Assembly (NCBI GenBank): GCA_001274695.2 | Contig: LARU01000002.1 | Span: 1,240,001 to 1,304,000, forward strand | From: Azoarcus sp. PA01 | GTDB lineage: Bacteria; Pseudomonadota; Gammaproteobacteria; Burkholderiales; Rhodocyclaceae | Direction of reading: 5' to 3' | DNA length: 64,000 bases | Shown here: piece by piece, positions 25,123-34,720 of the stretch | Position numbering within the stretch: position 1 is the first letter of the stretch | Layout of the letters: each line of letters begins with the position of its first letter | Made by a program: the position numbers and the translations under genes | The notes under the pieces: model-generated | What the model was told of the DNA's origin: nothing | What the model saw: the letters and a program-made list of their open reading frames with translations, nothing else | Databases searched by the model: none

Positions 25123-25446
25123 TCAGCCGGGCGAAAGGCTTACGGCGACGCCGGACTGCTGCCGTACCAGGTCGGACAGCATCGCGTACAGTTCCGCCCC
25201 GTCGCGCGTCGCCAGCCAGCGACCGCTGTCGGGGCGGAAGTGGAAGCCTCCCGATTTCGCCGCGACCCAGATTTCGCGCGCCGCCGTGTGGCGATTGATG
25301 ATCATCTTCGTGCCGTTCTCGAATTCGATCTCGAGCACGCCGCCCGGCTTCGGTTCGATGTCGATGTCGGCGCCGCAACTGTCGAGGGCGGCTTCGATGC
25401 GCGCGAGTTCCGCATCGGCAAGGGCGTTGAATGCGGACTCTTCCAT
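25123..25446 (-). CDS. cyaY: Frataxin homologue
   Basis: Iron-binding regulator of Fe-S cluster assembly. It has 107 residues, the bacterial frataxin length. The first helix (about residues 2-22) carries the acidic ridge, followed by the central sheet with DIDIEPKPGGVLEIEFENGTK, MIINRHTAAREIWVAA and GGFHFR. The ATG at 25446 has AAGGAGAGAGC before it. Divergent from lptM (47 bp) and convergent with mrcA. Confidence 0.95.
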   Translation of the reverse strand: MEESAFNALADAELARIEAALDSCGADIDIEPKPGGVLEIEFENGTKMIINRHTAAREIWVAAKSGGFHFRPDSGRWLATRDGAELYAMLSDLVRQQSGVAVSLSPG

Positions 25447-25492
25447 GCTCTCTCCTTCTGTTAGGATTCCCGTTTTTCCGATCGGCGACACC

Positions 25493-25663
25493 ATGCGAGC
25501 GACTCTCATTGCGGCGGTGCTGGGCAGCACGCTGTTCCTGTCCGGATGCGGCATCAAGGGGCCGCTGTACCTGCCCGAGATTCCGGCCGCACCGCCGCAG
25601 GCGGCGCCCGCCGTCGACGCCGATCATAGCAAAGCCCTTTCCGCCCCGGCCGACTCGAAATGA
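25493..25663 (+). CDS. lptM: LPS translocon maturation chaperone-type small lipoprotein
   Basis: Small lipoprotein of 56 residues (YifL/LptM type). The signal ends at Cys19 (lipobox LSGC), followed by the hallmark GIKGPLYLPE and a Pro/Ala tail. In E. coli, LptM helps the LptD outer-membrane LPS translocon mature; that role is inferred from the family. The ATG at 25493 is chosen for the signal peptide. Its stop overlaps the lysA ATG (ATGA), a pairing often seen in proteobacteria. Confidence 0.85.
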   Translation: MRATLIAAVLGSTLFLSGCGIKGPLYLPEIPAAPPQAAPAVDADHSKALSAPADSK

Positions 25664-26922
25664 ATTCCGACTTTCCGCTCCCCACGCTGCGCCCCGGCTC
25701 CGCCGGGCTGCAGCTCGAAGACGTCGCGCTCGCGGCGATCGCCGAACGCTTCGGCACACCGACCTACGTCTATTCGCGCCAGGCGCTCGAGCAGGCTTTC
25801 GACGCGTACCGTCAAGCGCTCGCCGGCCGCCGCGCGCTCGTTTGCTACGCGGTCAAGGCGAACTCCAACCTCGGCGTGCTCGCAGTGTTCGCGAAGCTCG
25901 GCGCCGGGTTCGACATCGTTTCGGGCGGCGAGTTGTCGCGCGTGCTGGCGGCAGGCGGCGACCCGGGCAAAGTGGTGTTTTCCGGCGTCGGCAAAAGCGC
26001 TGGCGAGCTGCGCCAGGCGCTCGCGGCCGGCATCCGCTGCTTCAACGTCGAATCCGAGGCCGAGCTGGAGCGGCTCGACCTGCTCGCGGGCGAGCTTGGA
26101 ACGCGGGCGCCGATCGCATTGCGCGTGAACCCTGACGTCGACCCCAAGACTCACCCCTACATTTCCACCGGGCTGAAGAACAACAAGTTCGGTGTCGCGT
26201 TCGACACCGCGCTCGCGCTGTACCGGCGCGCGGCGCAGATGCCGAATGTCCGGATCAGCGGCATCGCCTGCCACATCGGCTCGCAACTGCTCGATTCCGG
26301 ACCGATCGCCGAAGCGGCGGAAAAAGTGCTCGGACTCGTCGATGAGCTCGCAGCGCAAGGAATCCGCCTCGACCACATCGATCTCGGCGGCGGTCTTGGC
26401 ATTCGTTACCGCGACGAGGCGCCGCCGTCCGTCGCCGACTATCTCGCCCCGCTGCTGCGCCTGCTCGACGGCCGCAGCGAGGAGCTCTGCTTCGAGCCGG
26501 GCCGCTCACTGATCGGCAACGCCGGGCTGCTGCTGACGCGCATCGAATACCTGAAGCCGGGCGCGGAGCGCAATTTCGCGATCGTCGATGCGGCGATGAA
26601 CGACCTCGCGCGCCCGGCCCTGTACGACGCGTATCACGAAGCGGTCGCGGTGGCGCCGCGCGACGTGCCGGAACTCAATTACGAGATCGTCGGGCCGATC
26701 TGCGAGAGCGGCGATTTCCTCGCGCACGACCGCCCGCTCGCGGTCGCGGCCGGCGACCTGATCGCGCTGCTGTCGGCCGGCGCGTACGGCATGGCGATGA
26801 GCTCGAACTACAACACGCGCCCGCGTGCCGCTGAAGTCATCGTCGACGGCGCCCGCACGCACCTCGTGCGACAGCGCGAAACCGTGGCATCGCTCTACGC
26901 GCTGGAGTCGCCGCTACTCTGA
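25660..26922 (+). CDS. lysA: Diaminopimelate decarboxylase
   Basis: PLP enzyme that makes L-lysine from meso-diaminopimelate. It has 420 residues. PLP Lys66 lies in VCYAVKANSN. Other motifs are SGGELSRVL, RVNPDVDPKTHPYISTG, CHIGSQL, DLGGGLGIRY, EPGRSLIGNAG and the substrate-contacting CESGDFLA. The C-terminal AGAYGMAMSSNYNTRPR is typical. Translationally coupled to lptM. Its last 28 bp overlap a gene on the other strand. Confidence 0.97.
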   Translation: MNSDFPLPTLRPGSAGLQLEDVALAAIAERFGTPTYVYSRQALEQAFDAYRQALAGRRALVCYAVKANSNLGVLAVFAKLGAGFDIVSGGELSRVLAAGGDPGKVVFSGVGKSAGELRQALAAGIRCFNVESEAELERLDLLAGELGTRAPIALRVNPDVDPKTHPYISTGLKNNKFGVAFDTALALYRRAAQMPNVRISGIACHIGSQLLDSGPIAEAAEKVLGLVDELAAQGIRLDHIDLGGGLGIRYRDEAPPSVADYLAPLLRLLDGRSEELCFEPGRSLIGNAGLLLTRIEYLKPGAERNFAIVDAAMNDLARPALYDAYHEAVAVAPRDVPELNYEIVGPICESGDFLAHDRPLAVAAGDLIALLSAGAYGMAMSSNYNTRPRAAEVIVDGARTHLVRQRETVASLYALESPLL

Positions 26923-27251
26923 AAAACGCCGCGCCCGGACTCTTCGATCAGCGCCCGGCCGAACGCTTTCCAGGCCGGACCGCCATGCGTGTGCAGGCCC
27001 GTTTCGGCGCTCTCCGTCATCGTCCGCAGCATCAGCACCGCTAACGCGAACAGCTCGCCCCGCGCCTTGAGCTGCGGGTCCGGAGCGCGCAACAGCGCGT
27101 TGGTATGCTCGGCGCCGCCTTCGAGCGCTTCGCGCGCGAGCTGCCGCATCGCTGCCGCGTCGGACCAGTCGAGCCCGAGCAGGATGCCGCGCTTCAGGAT
27201 TTCACGCTCGAGTTCGAGCGCATCGCGCGCGAAGTGCTCGAAGCCGCTCAT
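26895..27251 (-). CDS. Unrecognised 118-residue protein overlapping the lysA 3' end
   Basis: A mostly helical soluble protein, MSGFEHFARDALELEREIL..., with no signal peptide or membrane helix. Distinct stretches are LGLDWSDAAAMRQLAREAL and KARGELFALAVLMLRTMTESA. Its last codons run 28 bp into the 3' end of lysA on the opposite strand. It is downstream of rfbD by about 50 bp and may be co-transcribed with the rfb genes. Codon use fits the neighbours and the frame is open from a plausible ATG, so I think it is real, but I do not recognise the family. Confidence 0.6.
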   Translation of the reverse strand: MSGFEHFARDALELEREILKRGILLGLDWSDAAAMRQLAREALEGGAEHTNALLRAPDPQLKARGELFALAVLMLRTMTESAETGLHTHGGPAWKAFGRALIEESGRGVFQSSGDSSA

Positions 27252-27302
27252 CGCGCAGCCCTCTGGGTGACGCTTCCGTCATCGCGCGCGCGTCCCCGCC
27301 GC

Positions 27303-28199
27303 TCACCGCCCCGCGAGATCATCGAGGCAGCGCGCGAGCGCCTCGTCCCATCGCGGCATGACGATTCCGAAGCGCGCCTGCAGCTTGCCCGCGGCGAGGC
27401 ATGAATTGGCGGGGCGCACAGCCGGCGTCGGATAGGCGGATGACGGAATCGGCGTCACCGCGGCGACTTTCAGGCCGATATCGGGCAGCTGCGCTCGCGC
27501 GGCGGCGAAAATCGCTTCGGCAAAACCGTGCCAGCTGGTCTCTCCACGGGACGCGAGATTGAATATGCCCGACGCGAAGCTGCGCTGCTGCCGCTCCGCC
27601 TGCGCCCGGGCGACCGCAAGCGCGGTCGCATCGGCAATGTTGCGCGCCCAGGTCGGTGCGCCGACCTGATCGGCGACGACTTGCAGGCGGTCGCGCTCGG
27701 CGCCCAGGCGCAGCATCGTGCGCACGAAATTGGCGCCGCGCGCCGCGAACACCCAGGTCGTGCGGAAAATCAGATGGTCGCAGCCGCTTTCGCGAATCGC
27801 GAGCTCGCCGGCGAGTTTGCTGCGACCGTACGCGTTGATTGGCGCGACCGGGTCGTCCTCGTCGTACGGCGCGGACTTCGTGCCGTCGAACACGTAGTCG
27901 GTCGAGTAATGCACCAGCAATGCGCCCGTGCGCTTCGCGACGCGCGCGAGCTCGCCCGGCGCCACCCCGTTGATGACCGTCGCCGCAGCTTCGTCGCTTT
28001 CGGCGCGGTCGACAGCAGTGTAGGCCGCGGCGTTGACGATGACGTCCGGCGCGAGTTCTTCCACCCGCGCCGCGAGCGCAGCCGGCCGGGACAGGTCGCA
28101 GCCGCTGCGGTCGAGTGCGACGACATCGCCGAGCGGCATCAGGCTGCGCGCGAGCTCCCAGCCGACCTGGCCGTTCGCGCCGGTCACCAGCAGCTTCAT
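27303..28199 (-). CDS. rfbD: dTDP-4-dehydrorhamnose reductase
   Basis: Last step of dTDP-L-rhamnose synthesis, NAD(P)H-dependent. It has 298 residues. The Rossmann loop is GANGQVG (7-13). VNAAAYTAVDRAESD, YSTDYVFDGTK and the catalytic YGRSK (YxxxK) follow, then FRTTWVFAARGANFV and QVGAPTWARNIAD. The ATG at 28199 overlaps the rfbC stop (ATGA). Last of four rfb genes in the order rfbBACD. Confidence 0.96.
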   Translation of the reverse strand: MKLLVTGANGQVGWELARSLMPLGDVVALDRSGCDLSRPAALAARVEELAPDVIVNAAAYTAVDRAESDEAAATVINGVAPGELARVAKRTGALLVHYSTDYVFDGTKSAPYDEDDPVAPINAYGRSKLAGELAIRESGCDHLIFRTTWVFAARGANFVRTMLRLGAERDRLQVVADQVGAPTWARNIADATALAVARAQAERQQRSFASGIFNLASRGETSWHGFAEAIFAAARAQLPDIGLKVAAVTPIPSSAYPTPAVRPANSCLAAGKLQARFGIVMPRWDEALARCLDDLAGR

Positions 28200-28741
28200 T
28201 CGAACACCTCGCATGCGGCGAGCGGCTTGCCTTCGCGGTCTTTCCCCGACAGCAGCGGCGAGACGCCGACCGGCCACTCGATGCCGACCGCCGGGTCGTT
28301 CCACGCGAGGCAGCGCTCGTGCTCCGGCGCGTAATAATCGGTCGTCTTGTAGAGGAAATCGGCCGATTCCGACAGCACGACGAAGCCGTGCGCGAAACCG
28401 GGCGGAATCCACAGCTGGCGGTGGTTGTCCTCGGACAGCTCGGCGCCTGCCCAGCGTCCGAAGCTCGGCGAGCTCCGACGCAGGTCCACGGCGACGTCGA
28501 ACACCGCACCGCGCACAACCCGCACGAGCTTGCCCTGCGGCTGGCGGATCTGGTAGTGCAGGCCGCGCAGCACGCCGCGCGCCGAGCGCGAATGGTTGTC
28601 CTGCACGAACGTCTCGTCAAGGCCGGTCGCGTCGCGAAAAGCGCGCGCGTTGAAACTCTCGAAGAAAAAGCCGCGTGCATCACCGAACACTTTCGGCTCG
28701 ATCAGCAGCACCTCGGGAATCGAAGTCGGCACGGCCTTCAT
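28196..28741 (-). CDS. rfbC: dTDP-4-dehydrorhamnose 3,5-epimerase
   Basis: Epimerises dTDP-4-keto-6-deoxyglucose at C3 and C5. It has 181 residues in a cupin fold. Catalytic His62 lies in GVLRGLHYQ, with FFFESFNARAF, RGAVFDVAVDLRRSSPSFG, LWIPPGFAHGFVVLSE and DFLYKTTDYYAPEHE. The start at 28741 shares one base with the rfbA stop (TGATG). All four rhamnose enzymes sit together, so their product should be made in step. Confidence 0.96.
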   Translation of the reverse strand: MKAVPTSIPEVLLIEPKVFGDARGFFFESFNARAFRDATGLDETFVQDNHSRSARGVLRGLHYQIRQPQGKLVRVVRGAVFDVAVDLRRSSPSFGRWAGAELSEDNHRQLWIPPGFAHGFVVLSESADFLYKTTDYYAPEHERCLAWNDPAVGIEWPVGVSPLLSGKDREGKPLAACEVFE

Positions 28742-29625
28742 CAGAACACCCGCTCGTCGAGGAGGCGCTGCAGATAATGGCCGTAGCCGTTCTTCGCCAG
28801 CGGCCGCGCGAGCCCCTGAAGCTGGTCGGCGTCGATCCAGCCGGCGCGCCATGCGATTTCCTCCGGACATGCGATTTTCAGCCCCTGGCGCTTTTCGATC
28901 GTCTGGATGAACAGGCTCGCGTCGAGCAGGCTCTCGTGCGTGCCGGTGTCGAGCCACGCATGGCCCCGCCCCATGACTTCGACGTCGAGCGCGCCGGCCT
29001 CGAGATACTCGCGGTTGACGTCGGTGATCTCGAGCTCGCCGCGCGGGCTCGGCCGCAGCGAACGGGCGATGTCGACGACGCGCTCGTCGTAGAAGTACAG
29101 GCCCGTCACCGCGTAACGGCTTTTCGGTCGCGCCGGCTTTTCCTCGAGGCTCACTGCGCGGCCGTCGGCGTCGAACTCGACGACGCCGTAGCGCTCCGGA
29201 TCGTGCACCGGATACGCGAACACCGTCGCGCCGCGCTCGCGCTGGCCCGCTTGCCGCAGCGAATCGGAGAACTCATGGCCATAGAACAGGTTGTCACCGA
29301 GCACCAGCGCCGAGCAGCTGCCGGCGAGAAACTCTTCGCCGATCAGGAACGCTTGCGCGAGTCCGTCCGGGCTCGGCTGCACCGCATAGCGCAGGTTCAG
29401 CCCCCAGCGCTTGCCGTCGCCGAGCAACTGCTCGAAACGCGGCGTGTCCTGCGGCGTCGAGATGATCAGGATGTCGCGGATGCCGGCCAGCATCAATGTG
29501 CTGAGCGGGTAATAGATCATCGGTTTGTCATAGACCGGGAGCAACTGCTTGGATACTGCCAGGGTCGCCGGGTGCAGGCGGGTGCCGGAGCCGCCGGCGA
29601 GAATGATGCCTTTGCGTGCGCTCAT
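28741..29625 (-). CDS. rfbA: Glucose-1-phosphate thymidylyltransferase
   Basis: Makes dTDP-glucose from dTTP and glucose-1-phosphate. It has 294 residues. The nucleotide signature is [11 protein letters not shown] (11-21) with Lys26 in [12 protein letters not shown]. Other motifs are [52 protein letters not shown] and [15 protein letters not shown]. Starts 15 bp after rfbB. Confidence 0.97.
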   Translation of the reverse strand: MSARKGIILAGGSGTRLHPATLAVSKQLLPVYDKPMIYYPLSTLMLAGIRDILIISTPQDTPRFEQLLGDGKRWGLNLRYAVQPSPDGLAQAFLIGEEFLAGSCSALVLGDNLFYGHEFSDSLRQAGQRERGATVFAYPVHDPERYGVVEFDADGRAVSLEEKPARPKSRYAVTGLYFYDERVVDIARSLRPSPRGELEITDVNREYLEAGALDVEVMGRGHAWLDTGTHESLLDASLFIQTIEKRQGLKIACPEEIAWRAGWIDADQLQGLARPLAKNGYGHYLQRLLDERVF

Positions 29626-29640
29626 CGCGTCAAATCCTTC

Positions 29641-30699
29641 CTATCGTTGGCCATAGTTGCGGTCGACCCACTCGCGGTACGCGCCGCTTTGCACGTGCGC
29701 GACCCAGCCCTGGTGCTCGAGGTACCACGCGATCGTCTTGCGGATGCCCGATTCGAACGTCTCGACGGGCCGCCAGCCGAGTTCGCGCTCGATCTTGCGC
29801 GCGTCGATCGCGTAGCGCCGATCGTGGCCGGGCCGATCGGCGACGTAAGTGATGAGCCTTGCATGCGGACCGGCAGGGTCGGGCCGCAGCTCGTCGAGCA
29901 GCGTGCATACCGTGTGCACGATGTCGAGATTCGGCTTCTCGTTCCAGCCGCCGACGTTGTAAGTCTCGCCGCACCGCCCCCGCGCGAGCACTTCGCGGAT
30001 CGCCGCACAGTGGTCGCCGACGTACAGCCAGTCGCGCACGTTCTGCCCGTCGCCATAGACCGGCAGCGGCTTGCCGGCGAGCGCGTTGGCGATCATCAGC
30101 GGGATCAGCTTCTCGGGGAACTGGTACGGACCGTAGTTGTTCGAGCAGTTCGTCGTCACTACCGGCAGGCCGTAGGTGTGATGCCAGGCACGCACGAGGT
30201 GGTCGGACGCGGCCTTGCTCGCGGAATACGGGCTGTTCGGCTCGAAGCCTTTCGTCTCGGTGAACGCCGGGTCGGCAGGGCCGAGCGAGCCGTACACTTC
30301 ATCGGTCGATACGTGCAGGAAGCGAAACGCCGCTTTAGCGCCGCCATCGAGACTGGACCAGTACGCGCGCGCGGCCTCGAGCAGCGTGAACGTGCCTTCG
30401 ACGTTGGTGCGGACAAATGCCGCCGGGCCGTGAATCGAGCGGTCGACGTGGCTCTCGGCGGCGAAATGCACGATCGCGCGCGGCCGGTGTTCGGCCAGCA
30501 GGCGGTCGAGCAGCGTGCGGTCGCAGATGTCGCCGTGGACGAACACGTGGCGCGCGTCGCCCATCAGCGAAGCGAGATTCTCGCGGTTGCCGGCGTAGGT
30601 CAGCGCATCGAGATTGACGACCGGTTCGCCGGACTGGCTCAGCCAGTCGAGCACGAAGTTGGCACCGATGAAGCCGGCGCCGCCGGTTACCAGGATCAT
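29641..30699 (-). CDS. rfbB: dTDP-glucose 4,6-dehydratase
   Basis: NAD-dependent dehydratase giving dTDP-4-keto-6-deoxyglucose. It has 352 residues. The NAD loop is [11 protein letters not shown] (5-15). [18 protein letters not shown] and the catalytic [12 protein letters not shown] (YxxxK) follow, then [17 protein letters not shown] and YVGDHCAAI. The ribosome site GGGGAG precedes the ATG at 30699. First gene of rfbBACD; divergent from dacB across a 146-bp gap. Confidence 0.97.
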   Translation of the reverse strand: MILVTGGAGFIGANFVLDWLSQSGEPVVNLDALTYAGNRENLASLMGDARHVFVHGDICDRTLLDRLLAEHRPRAIVHFAAESHVDRSIHGPAAFVRTNVEGTFTLLEAARAYWSSLDGGAKAAFRFLHVSTDEVYGSLGPADPAFTETKGFEPNSPYSASKAASDHLVRAWHHTYGLPVVTTNCSNNYGPYQFPEKLIPLMIANALAGKPLPVYGDGQNVRDWLYVGDHCAAIREVLARGRCGETYNVGGWNEKPNLDIVHTVCTLLDELRPDPAGPHARLITYVADRPGHDRRYAIDARKIERELGWRPVETFESGIRKTIAWYLEHQGWVAHVQSGAYREWVDRNYGQR

Positions 30700-30845
30700 G
30701 GAACTCCCCTATGGACGGAATCGTCGTCCGCGCGGCCAGCGTAGAATGTCCGGCCCGCGAACGATCAGGAGGCCGAATTGTATCCTGCCGACGAGCACCT
30801 CGCTTCGCGCCGGCCGTCGAAGCACCGCAATCCGACGTTTTCTCG

Positions 30846-32282
30846 ATGACAATCGCATCGTTGCGCACGCTTTGCGCGCTGCTCCTCGCCGGCTGGCTCG
30901 CCACCGCCCACCCTTCCGACGCTTCCGCGCTGCCGGAGCCGGTCGCGCAGGCTCTCGCTGCCGCACACATTCCGCAATCCGCCGTCGCGCTGTGGGTGCA
31001 GGCGGTCGACGGCGGCGAGCCGCAACTGCGCCTGAACGCCGAGTGGCCGATGAATCCGGCGTCGGTGATGAAGCTCGTCACCGCGTTCGCCGCGCTCGAG
31101 CGCTTCGGCCCGGCGCACGTGTGGACGACGCGCGTCGCGGCGACCGGGACGATCCATGCCGGCGTGCTCGAAGGCGATCTTTACCTGATCGGCGGCGCAG
31201 ACCCGCTGCTGAGCGTCGAGCGGCTGTGGACGCTGCTGCGCAAGATCCGCGCACTGGGCATCGAGACGATTCGCGGTGATCTGGTGCTCGACGGCTCGGC
31301 GCTGCGGCTGCCGCAGCACGACCCGGCAGCGTTCGACGATCGCGCGCTGCGCCCATACAACAGCGGCGCGCACGGCCTGCTGGTGAACTTCAACACGCTG
31401 CAGCTGACGCTCCTGCCCGCGGGCCGGCGGGGCGAACGGGTCACGGTCGCGGCCAGTCCGCCGCTGAAAGGGCTCGAGATCGACAACCGCATCGTCATCG
31501 CGGCAGGCGAGTGCGGCGTGTGGTATCGCGACCTCGACGCATCGCTCGAAGCCGCGCCGGGCGGTCCGCGCCTGGTGCTGCTCGGCAGCCTGCCGGCGAG
31601 CTGCGGCCAGCGCGACTGGGCGACGGCACCGCTGCCGGCGGAACGCTTCGGCGTCGCCGCCGTCGCCGCGCTGTGGGCGGAACTGGGTGGCAAGATCGAA
31701 GGCGTCACGAGACCGGGCGTGGCGCCGGTCGAAGCCGCATTGCTGCTGACCGGCAGCTCGCCGCCGCTTGCGGACGTCGTGCGCGAGATGAACAAATGGT
31801 CGAGCAACGTGATCGCGCGCGAGCTGCTCGCGACCCTCGGCGCCAGCGACACGGCGTCGCCCGACATGGTCGCCGGCGGCGCGGCGCTCGCGCGGACGCT
31901 GCTCGATGCGGCAGGCATCAGCACGGCCGGGCTGCTCGTCGAAAACGGCTCAGGCCTGTCGCGCAGCGAAAGCGTCAGTGCCCGCACGCTCGGCGAAATG
32001 CTGCTCGCCGCGTGGCGGCGGCCGTACATGCCGGAATTCGTCGCCGCGCTGCCGGTCGCCGGCCTCGACGGCACTGCGCTCGCCCGGCTCCACGACAGCC
32101 CGGCGCGCGGCCACGCGCACATCAAGACCGGCTCGATCAACGGCGTGCGCGCGATGGCCGGCTACGTGCTCGACCGCAACGGCCGCCGCCATGTCGTCGC
32201 GATGCTCGTCAACGATGCCGCGGCCGGCAGCAGCCACGCGGCGCAGGACGCGCTGCTCGAATGGGTGTGGGACGCGCGCTGA
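30846..32282 (+). CDS. dacB: D-alanyl-D-alanine carboxypeptidase/endopeptidase (PBP4 family)
   Basis: Periplasmic low-molecular-weight PBP that trims peptidoglycan side chains and cross-links. It has 478 residues. A signal peptide (MTIASLRTLCALLLAGWLATAH) comes first. The serine site is Ser73-x-x-Lys76 (NPASVMKL), the second motif Ser319-x-Asn321 (KWSSN) and the third KTG at 427 (HIKTGSINGVRAMAG). The long insert between the first two motifs is typical of PBP4. The start at 30846 is the Met before the signal peptide. A TAGAAT at 30740-30745 may be its -10. Confidence 0.95.
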   Translation: MTIASLRTLCALLLAGWLATAHPSDASALPEPVAQALAAAHIPQSAVALWVQAVDGGEPQLRLNAEWPMNPASVMKLVTAFAALERFGPAHVWTTRVAATGTIHAGVLEGDLYLIGGADPLLSVERLWTLLRKIRALGIETIRGDLVLDGSALRLPQHDPAAFDDRALRPYNSGAHGLLVNFNTLQLTLLPAGRRGERVTVAASPPLKGLEIDNRIVIAAGECGVWYRDLDASLEAAPGGPRLVLLGSLPASCGQRDWATAPLPAERFGVAAVAALWAELGGKIEGVTRPGVAPVEAALLLTGSSPPLADVVREMNKWSSNVIARELLATLGASDTASPDMVAGGAALARTLLDAAGISTAGLLVENGSGLSRSESVSARTLGEMLLAAWRRPYMPEFVAALPVAGLDGTALARLHDSPARGHAHIKTGSINGVRAMAGYVLDRNGRRHVVAMLVNDAAAGSSHAAQDALLEWVWDAR

Positions 32283-32299
32283 GACGCGCGCGGGGGCTG

Positions 32300-32722
32300 T
32301 CACCCCGGCGGCATCGGCATCATGCCGCGATGCAGGAGACTCCACCAGCCGCGCGCGACGCGATAGACGACCCACAGCCCGGCGAGGGCGACGAGCGCCA
32401 GCGCGAGCGGGATGCCGATGATCGTGAATGCCAGCAGCAGGCCCGCGACGATCCACAGCGCCGCGAACCAGAACGTGCGGATCTGCCAGCGGAAATGGCT
32501 TTCCAGCCAAGTGCCGCGGACTGCGCTGCGCTTGAGATAGTTCAGCACCACGGCCGCGATCGACGGCACGCTGGCGACGAAGCTGCCGATGATCGTCGCG
32601 CTGCCGACGACGCCAGTGACGACCGCGAACGCGTGCAGCGCGTAGATCAGGTGCGTCAGCGTGACGAGGTTGCCGAGATCGACAGTGCGCAGCGGGCCGC
32701 CCTCGGGCGAATACTGGGTCAT
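32300..32722 (-). CDS. Small membrane protein, DUF4870-like
   Basis: A 140-residue inner-membrane protein with about three to four hydrophobic helices: VTLTHLIYALHAFAVVTGV, TIIGSFVASVPSIAAVVLNY and FAALWIVAGLLLAFTIIGIPLALALV. The amphipathic segment KRSAVRGTWLESHFRWQIRTFW between helices resembles the DUF4870 family. The start at 32722 follows AAAGGAGTTCCC. The stop is 17 bp from the dacB stop, convergent. It lies 83 bp downstream of ubiD and may be transcribed with it. Function unknown. Confidence 0.8.
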   Translation of the reverse strand: MTQYSPEGGPLRTVDLGNLVTLTHLIYALHAFAVVTGVVGSATIIGSFVASVPSIAAVVLNYLKRSAVRGTWLESHFRWQIRTFWFAALWIVAGLLLAFTIIGIPLALALVALAGLWVVYRVARGWWSLLHRGMMPMPPG

Positions 32723-32805
32723 GGGAACTCCTTTGCTGTTGAAAGCGCGTCGAGGATGCGACTGCGCACAGCGCGGTCCGTTCGCGCCGGCGTCCGATTT
32801 GTCCG

Positions 32806-34296
32806 CTACAGGCCGAGTTCGTCCCACATCGCGTCGACGCGCGCCTTCACCGCGTCGTCCATGACGATCGGCCGACCCCATTCGCGTGTCGTCTCGCCCG
32901 GCCACTTGTTCGTCGCGTCGAGCCCCATCTTGCTGCCGAGGCTCGCGACCGGGCTCGCGAAGTCGAGGTAGTCGATCGGCGTGTTGTCGACGAGCACCGT
33001 GTCGCGCGTCGCGTCGACGCGCGTCGTCAGCGCCCAGATCACTTCCTTCCAGTCGCGGATCGCGACGTCGTCATCGACGACGATGATGAATTTCGTATAC
33101 ATGAACTGGCGCAGGAAGCTCCAGATGCCGAACATCACGCGCTTCGCGTGGCCCGGGTACTGCTTCCGGATGCTGACCACTGCGAGCCGGTACGAGCAGC
33201 CTTCGGGCGGCAGATAGAAATCGACGATCTCCGGATACTGCCGCTGCAACAGCGGCACGAACACTTCGTTCAGCGCGAGGCCGAGCATCGCGGGCTCGTC
33301 GGGGGGCTTGCCGGTGTAGGTGGAATGGTAGATCGGGTCGCGGCGCATCGTGATGCGCTCGATCGTGAACACCGGGAACTCGGACACCTCGTTGTAATAG
33401 CCGGTGTGGTCGCCGTACGGGCCTTCGGCCGCGGTGTCGCCCGGGTGGATCACGCCTTCGAGCACAATTTCGCTTGAGGCCGGCACCTGCAGGTCGGAGC
33501 CCATGCATTTGACCAGTTCGGTCTTCGCGCCGCGCAGCAAGCCGGCGAACTGGTATTCCGACAGCGAATCGGGCACCGGCGTCACCGCGCCGAGGATCGT
33601 CGCCGGGTCGCAGCCGAGCACGACCGCGACCGGAAACGCTTCGCCCGGATGCGCCTGTTGATGATCGCGAAAATCCAGCGCGCCGCCGCGATGCGCGAGC
33701 CAGCGCATGACAACGCGGTTGGCCGAGAGCACCTGCTGGCGGTAGATGCCGAGGTTCTGCCGCTTCTTGCCCGGCCCGCGCGTCACGACGAGCCCCCACG
33801 TGATCAGCGGCGCGACGTCGCCCGGCCAGCAATGCTGGATCGGCAGCCGCGCCAGATCGACGTCCGCGCCTTCCCACAGCACTTCCTGGCACGCCGCCGA
33901 CCGGACTTCCTTCGGCGCCATGTTCAGCACCTGGCGGAACACCGGCAGCTTCTCCCACGCGTCCTTGAATCCTTTCGGCGGCTCGGGCTCCTTGAGGAAC
34001 GCCAGCAGCCGGCCGACTTCGCACAGCGGCGTCTGCCAGTCGCCGTCGGCGAGCTCCTCGCCCATGCCGAGCGCGACGCGCTGCGGCGTGCCGAACAGAT
34101 TCGCGAGCACCGGCATCGCCTGCGCTACCCCGCGCGTCACCGGCTGCTCGAACAGCAGCGCCGGCCCCCCGGCACGCAACACGCGGTCGGCGATCTCGGT
34201 CATCTCGAGATGCGTGTCGACGGGAACGGTGATGCGTTTCAGCTCGCCGCGCTCTTCGAGCTGGGCGATGAAGTCGCGGAGATCTTGGTATTTCAT
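32806..34296 (-). CDS. ubiD: UbiD family 4-hydroxy-3-polyprenylbenzoate decarboxylase
   Basis: Decarboxylates the prenylated benzoate intermediate of ubiquinone synthesis using prenylated FMN made by UbiX. It has 496 residues, the length of E. coli UbiD. It begins [22 protein letters not shown], with [20 protein letters not shown], the [13 protein letters not shown] metal/cofactor region, [18 protein letters not shown] and the end region STYTGKP...KIVVVDDDV-like [12 protein letters not shown]. The start at 34296 begins this conserved sequence; the 40 open codons upstream do not fit. ubiA and ubiC lie 2 kb further on. UbiD relatives also act on aromatic acids, but the length and start favour the quinone enzyme. 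Confidence 0.93.
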   Translation of the reverse strand: MKYQDLRDFIAQLEERGELKRITVPVDTHLEMTEIADRVLRAGGPALLFEQPVTRGVAQAMPVLANLFGTPQRVALGMGEELADGDWQTPLCEVGRLLAFLKEPEPPKGFKDAWEKLPVFRQVLNMAPKEVRSAACQEVLWEGADVDLARLPIQHCWPGDVAPLITWGLVVTRGPGKKRQNLGIYRQQVLSANRVVMRWLAHRGGALDFRDHQQAHPGEAFPVAVVLGCDPATILGAVTPVPDSLSEYQFAGLLRGAKTELVKCMGSDLQVPASSEIVLEGVIHPGDTAAEGPYGDHTGYYNEVSEFPVFTIERITMRRDPIYHSTYTGKPPDEPAMLGLALNEVFVPLLQRQYPEIVDFYLPPEGCSYRLAVVSIRKQYPGHAKRVMFGIWSFLRQFMYTKFIIVVDDDVAIRDWKEVIWALTTRVDATRDTVLVDNTPIDYLDFASPVASLGSKMGLDATNKWPGETTREWGRPIVMDDAVKARVDAMWDELGL

Positions 34297-34333
34297 CGTC
34301 TGGAGGTCGGAAGGAGTTTGTGAGTGGGCGTCG

Positions 34334-34720
34334 TCAGTCGCCTGCGAGTCTGGCAACCCACCGCGTGACGACGAACGCGAGGACGCCCCATACCGCGACG
34401 ACGAACGCCGCCGCACCGCGGCTCACGGGCTTCGCGGCGACCTGGGCAGCGCGCTCGCGCGACGCGACGATCACTTCGGGGGGCGTCAGCCGCACGACGA
34501 GTGCGACGCCGAGCGGTACGATCAGCAGGTCATCGAGATAGCCGAGCACCGGAATGAAATCCGGAATCAGGTCGATCGGACTGAGTGCGTACGCGGCGAC
34601 CGCGAGCGCGAGCAGCCGCACCGCGACCGGCGTGCGCGGGTCGCGCGCGGCGAAATAGACAGTCAGCGTGTGCTGCTTGAGCGCCTTCGCCCACGTGCGT
34701 AACCCGGCGGGCGAAGGCAT
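34334..34720 (-). CDS. YkvA/DUF1232 membrane protein
   Basis: A 128-residue membrane protein. It carries the DUF1232 signature [18 protein letters not shown] (47-64) between helices, then a C-terminal membrane helix ([16 protein letters not shown]). The ATG at 34720 shares one base with the pyrF stop (TGATG), so the two are translationally coupled. The family is widespread and without an assigned role. Confidence 0.88.
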   Translation of the reverse strand: MPSPAGLRTWAKALKQHTLTVYFAARDPRTPVAVRLLALAVAAYALSPIDLIPDFIPVLGYLDDLLIVPLGVALVVRLTPPEVIVASRERAAQVAAKPVSRGAAAFVVAVWGVLAFVVTRWVARLAGD

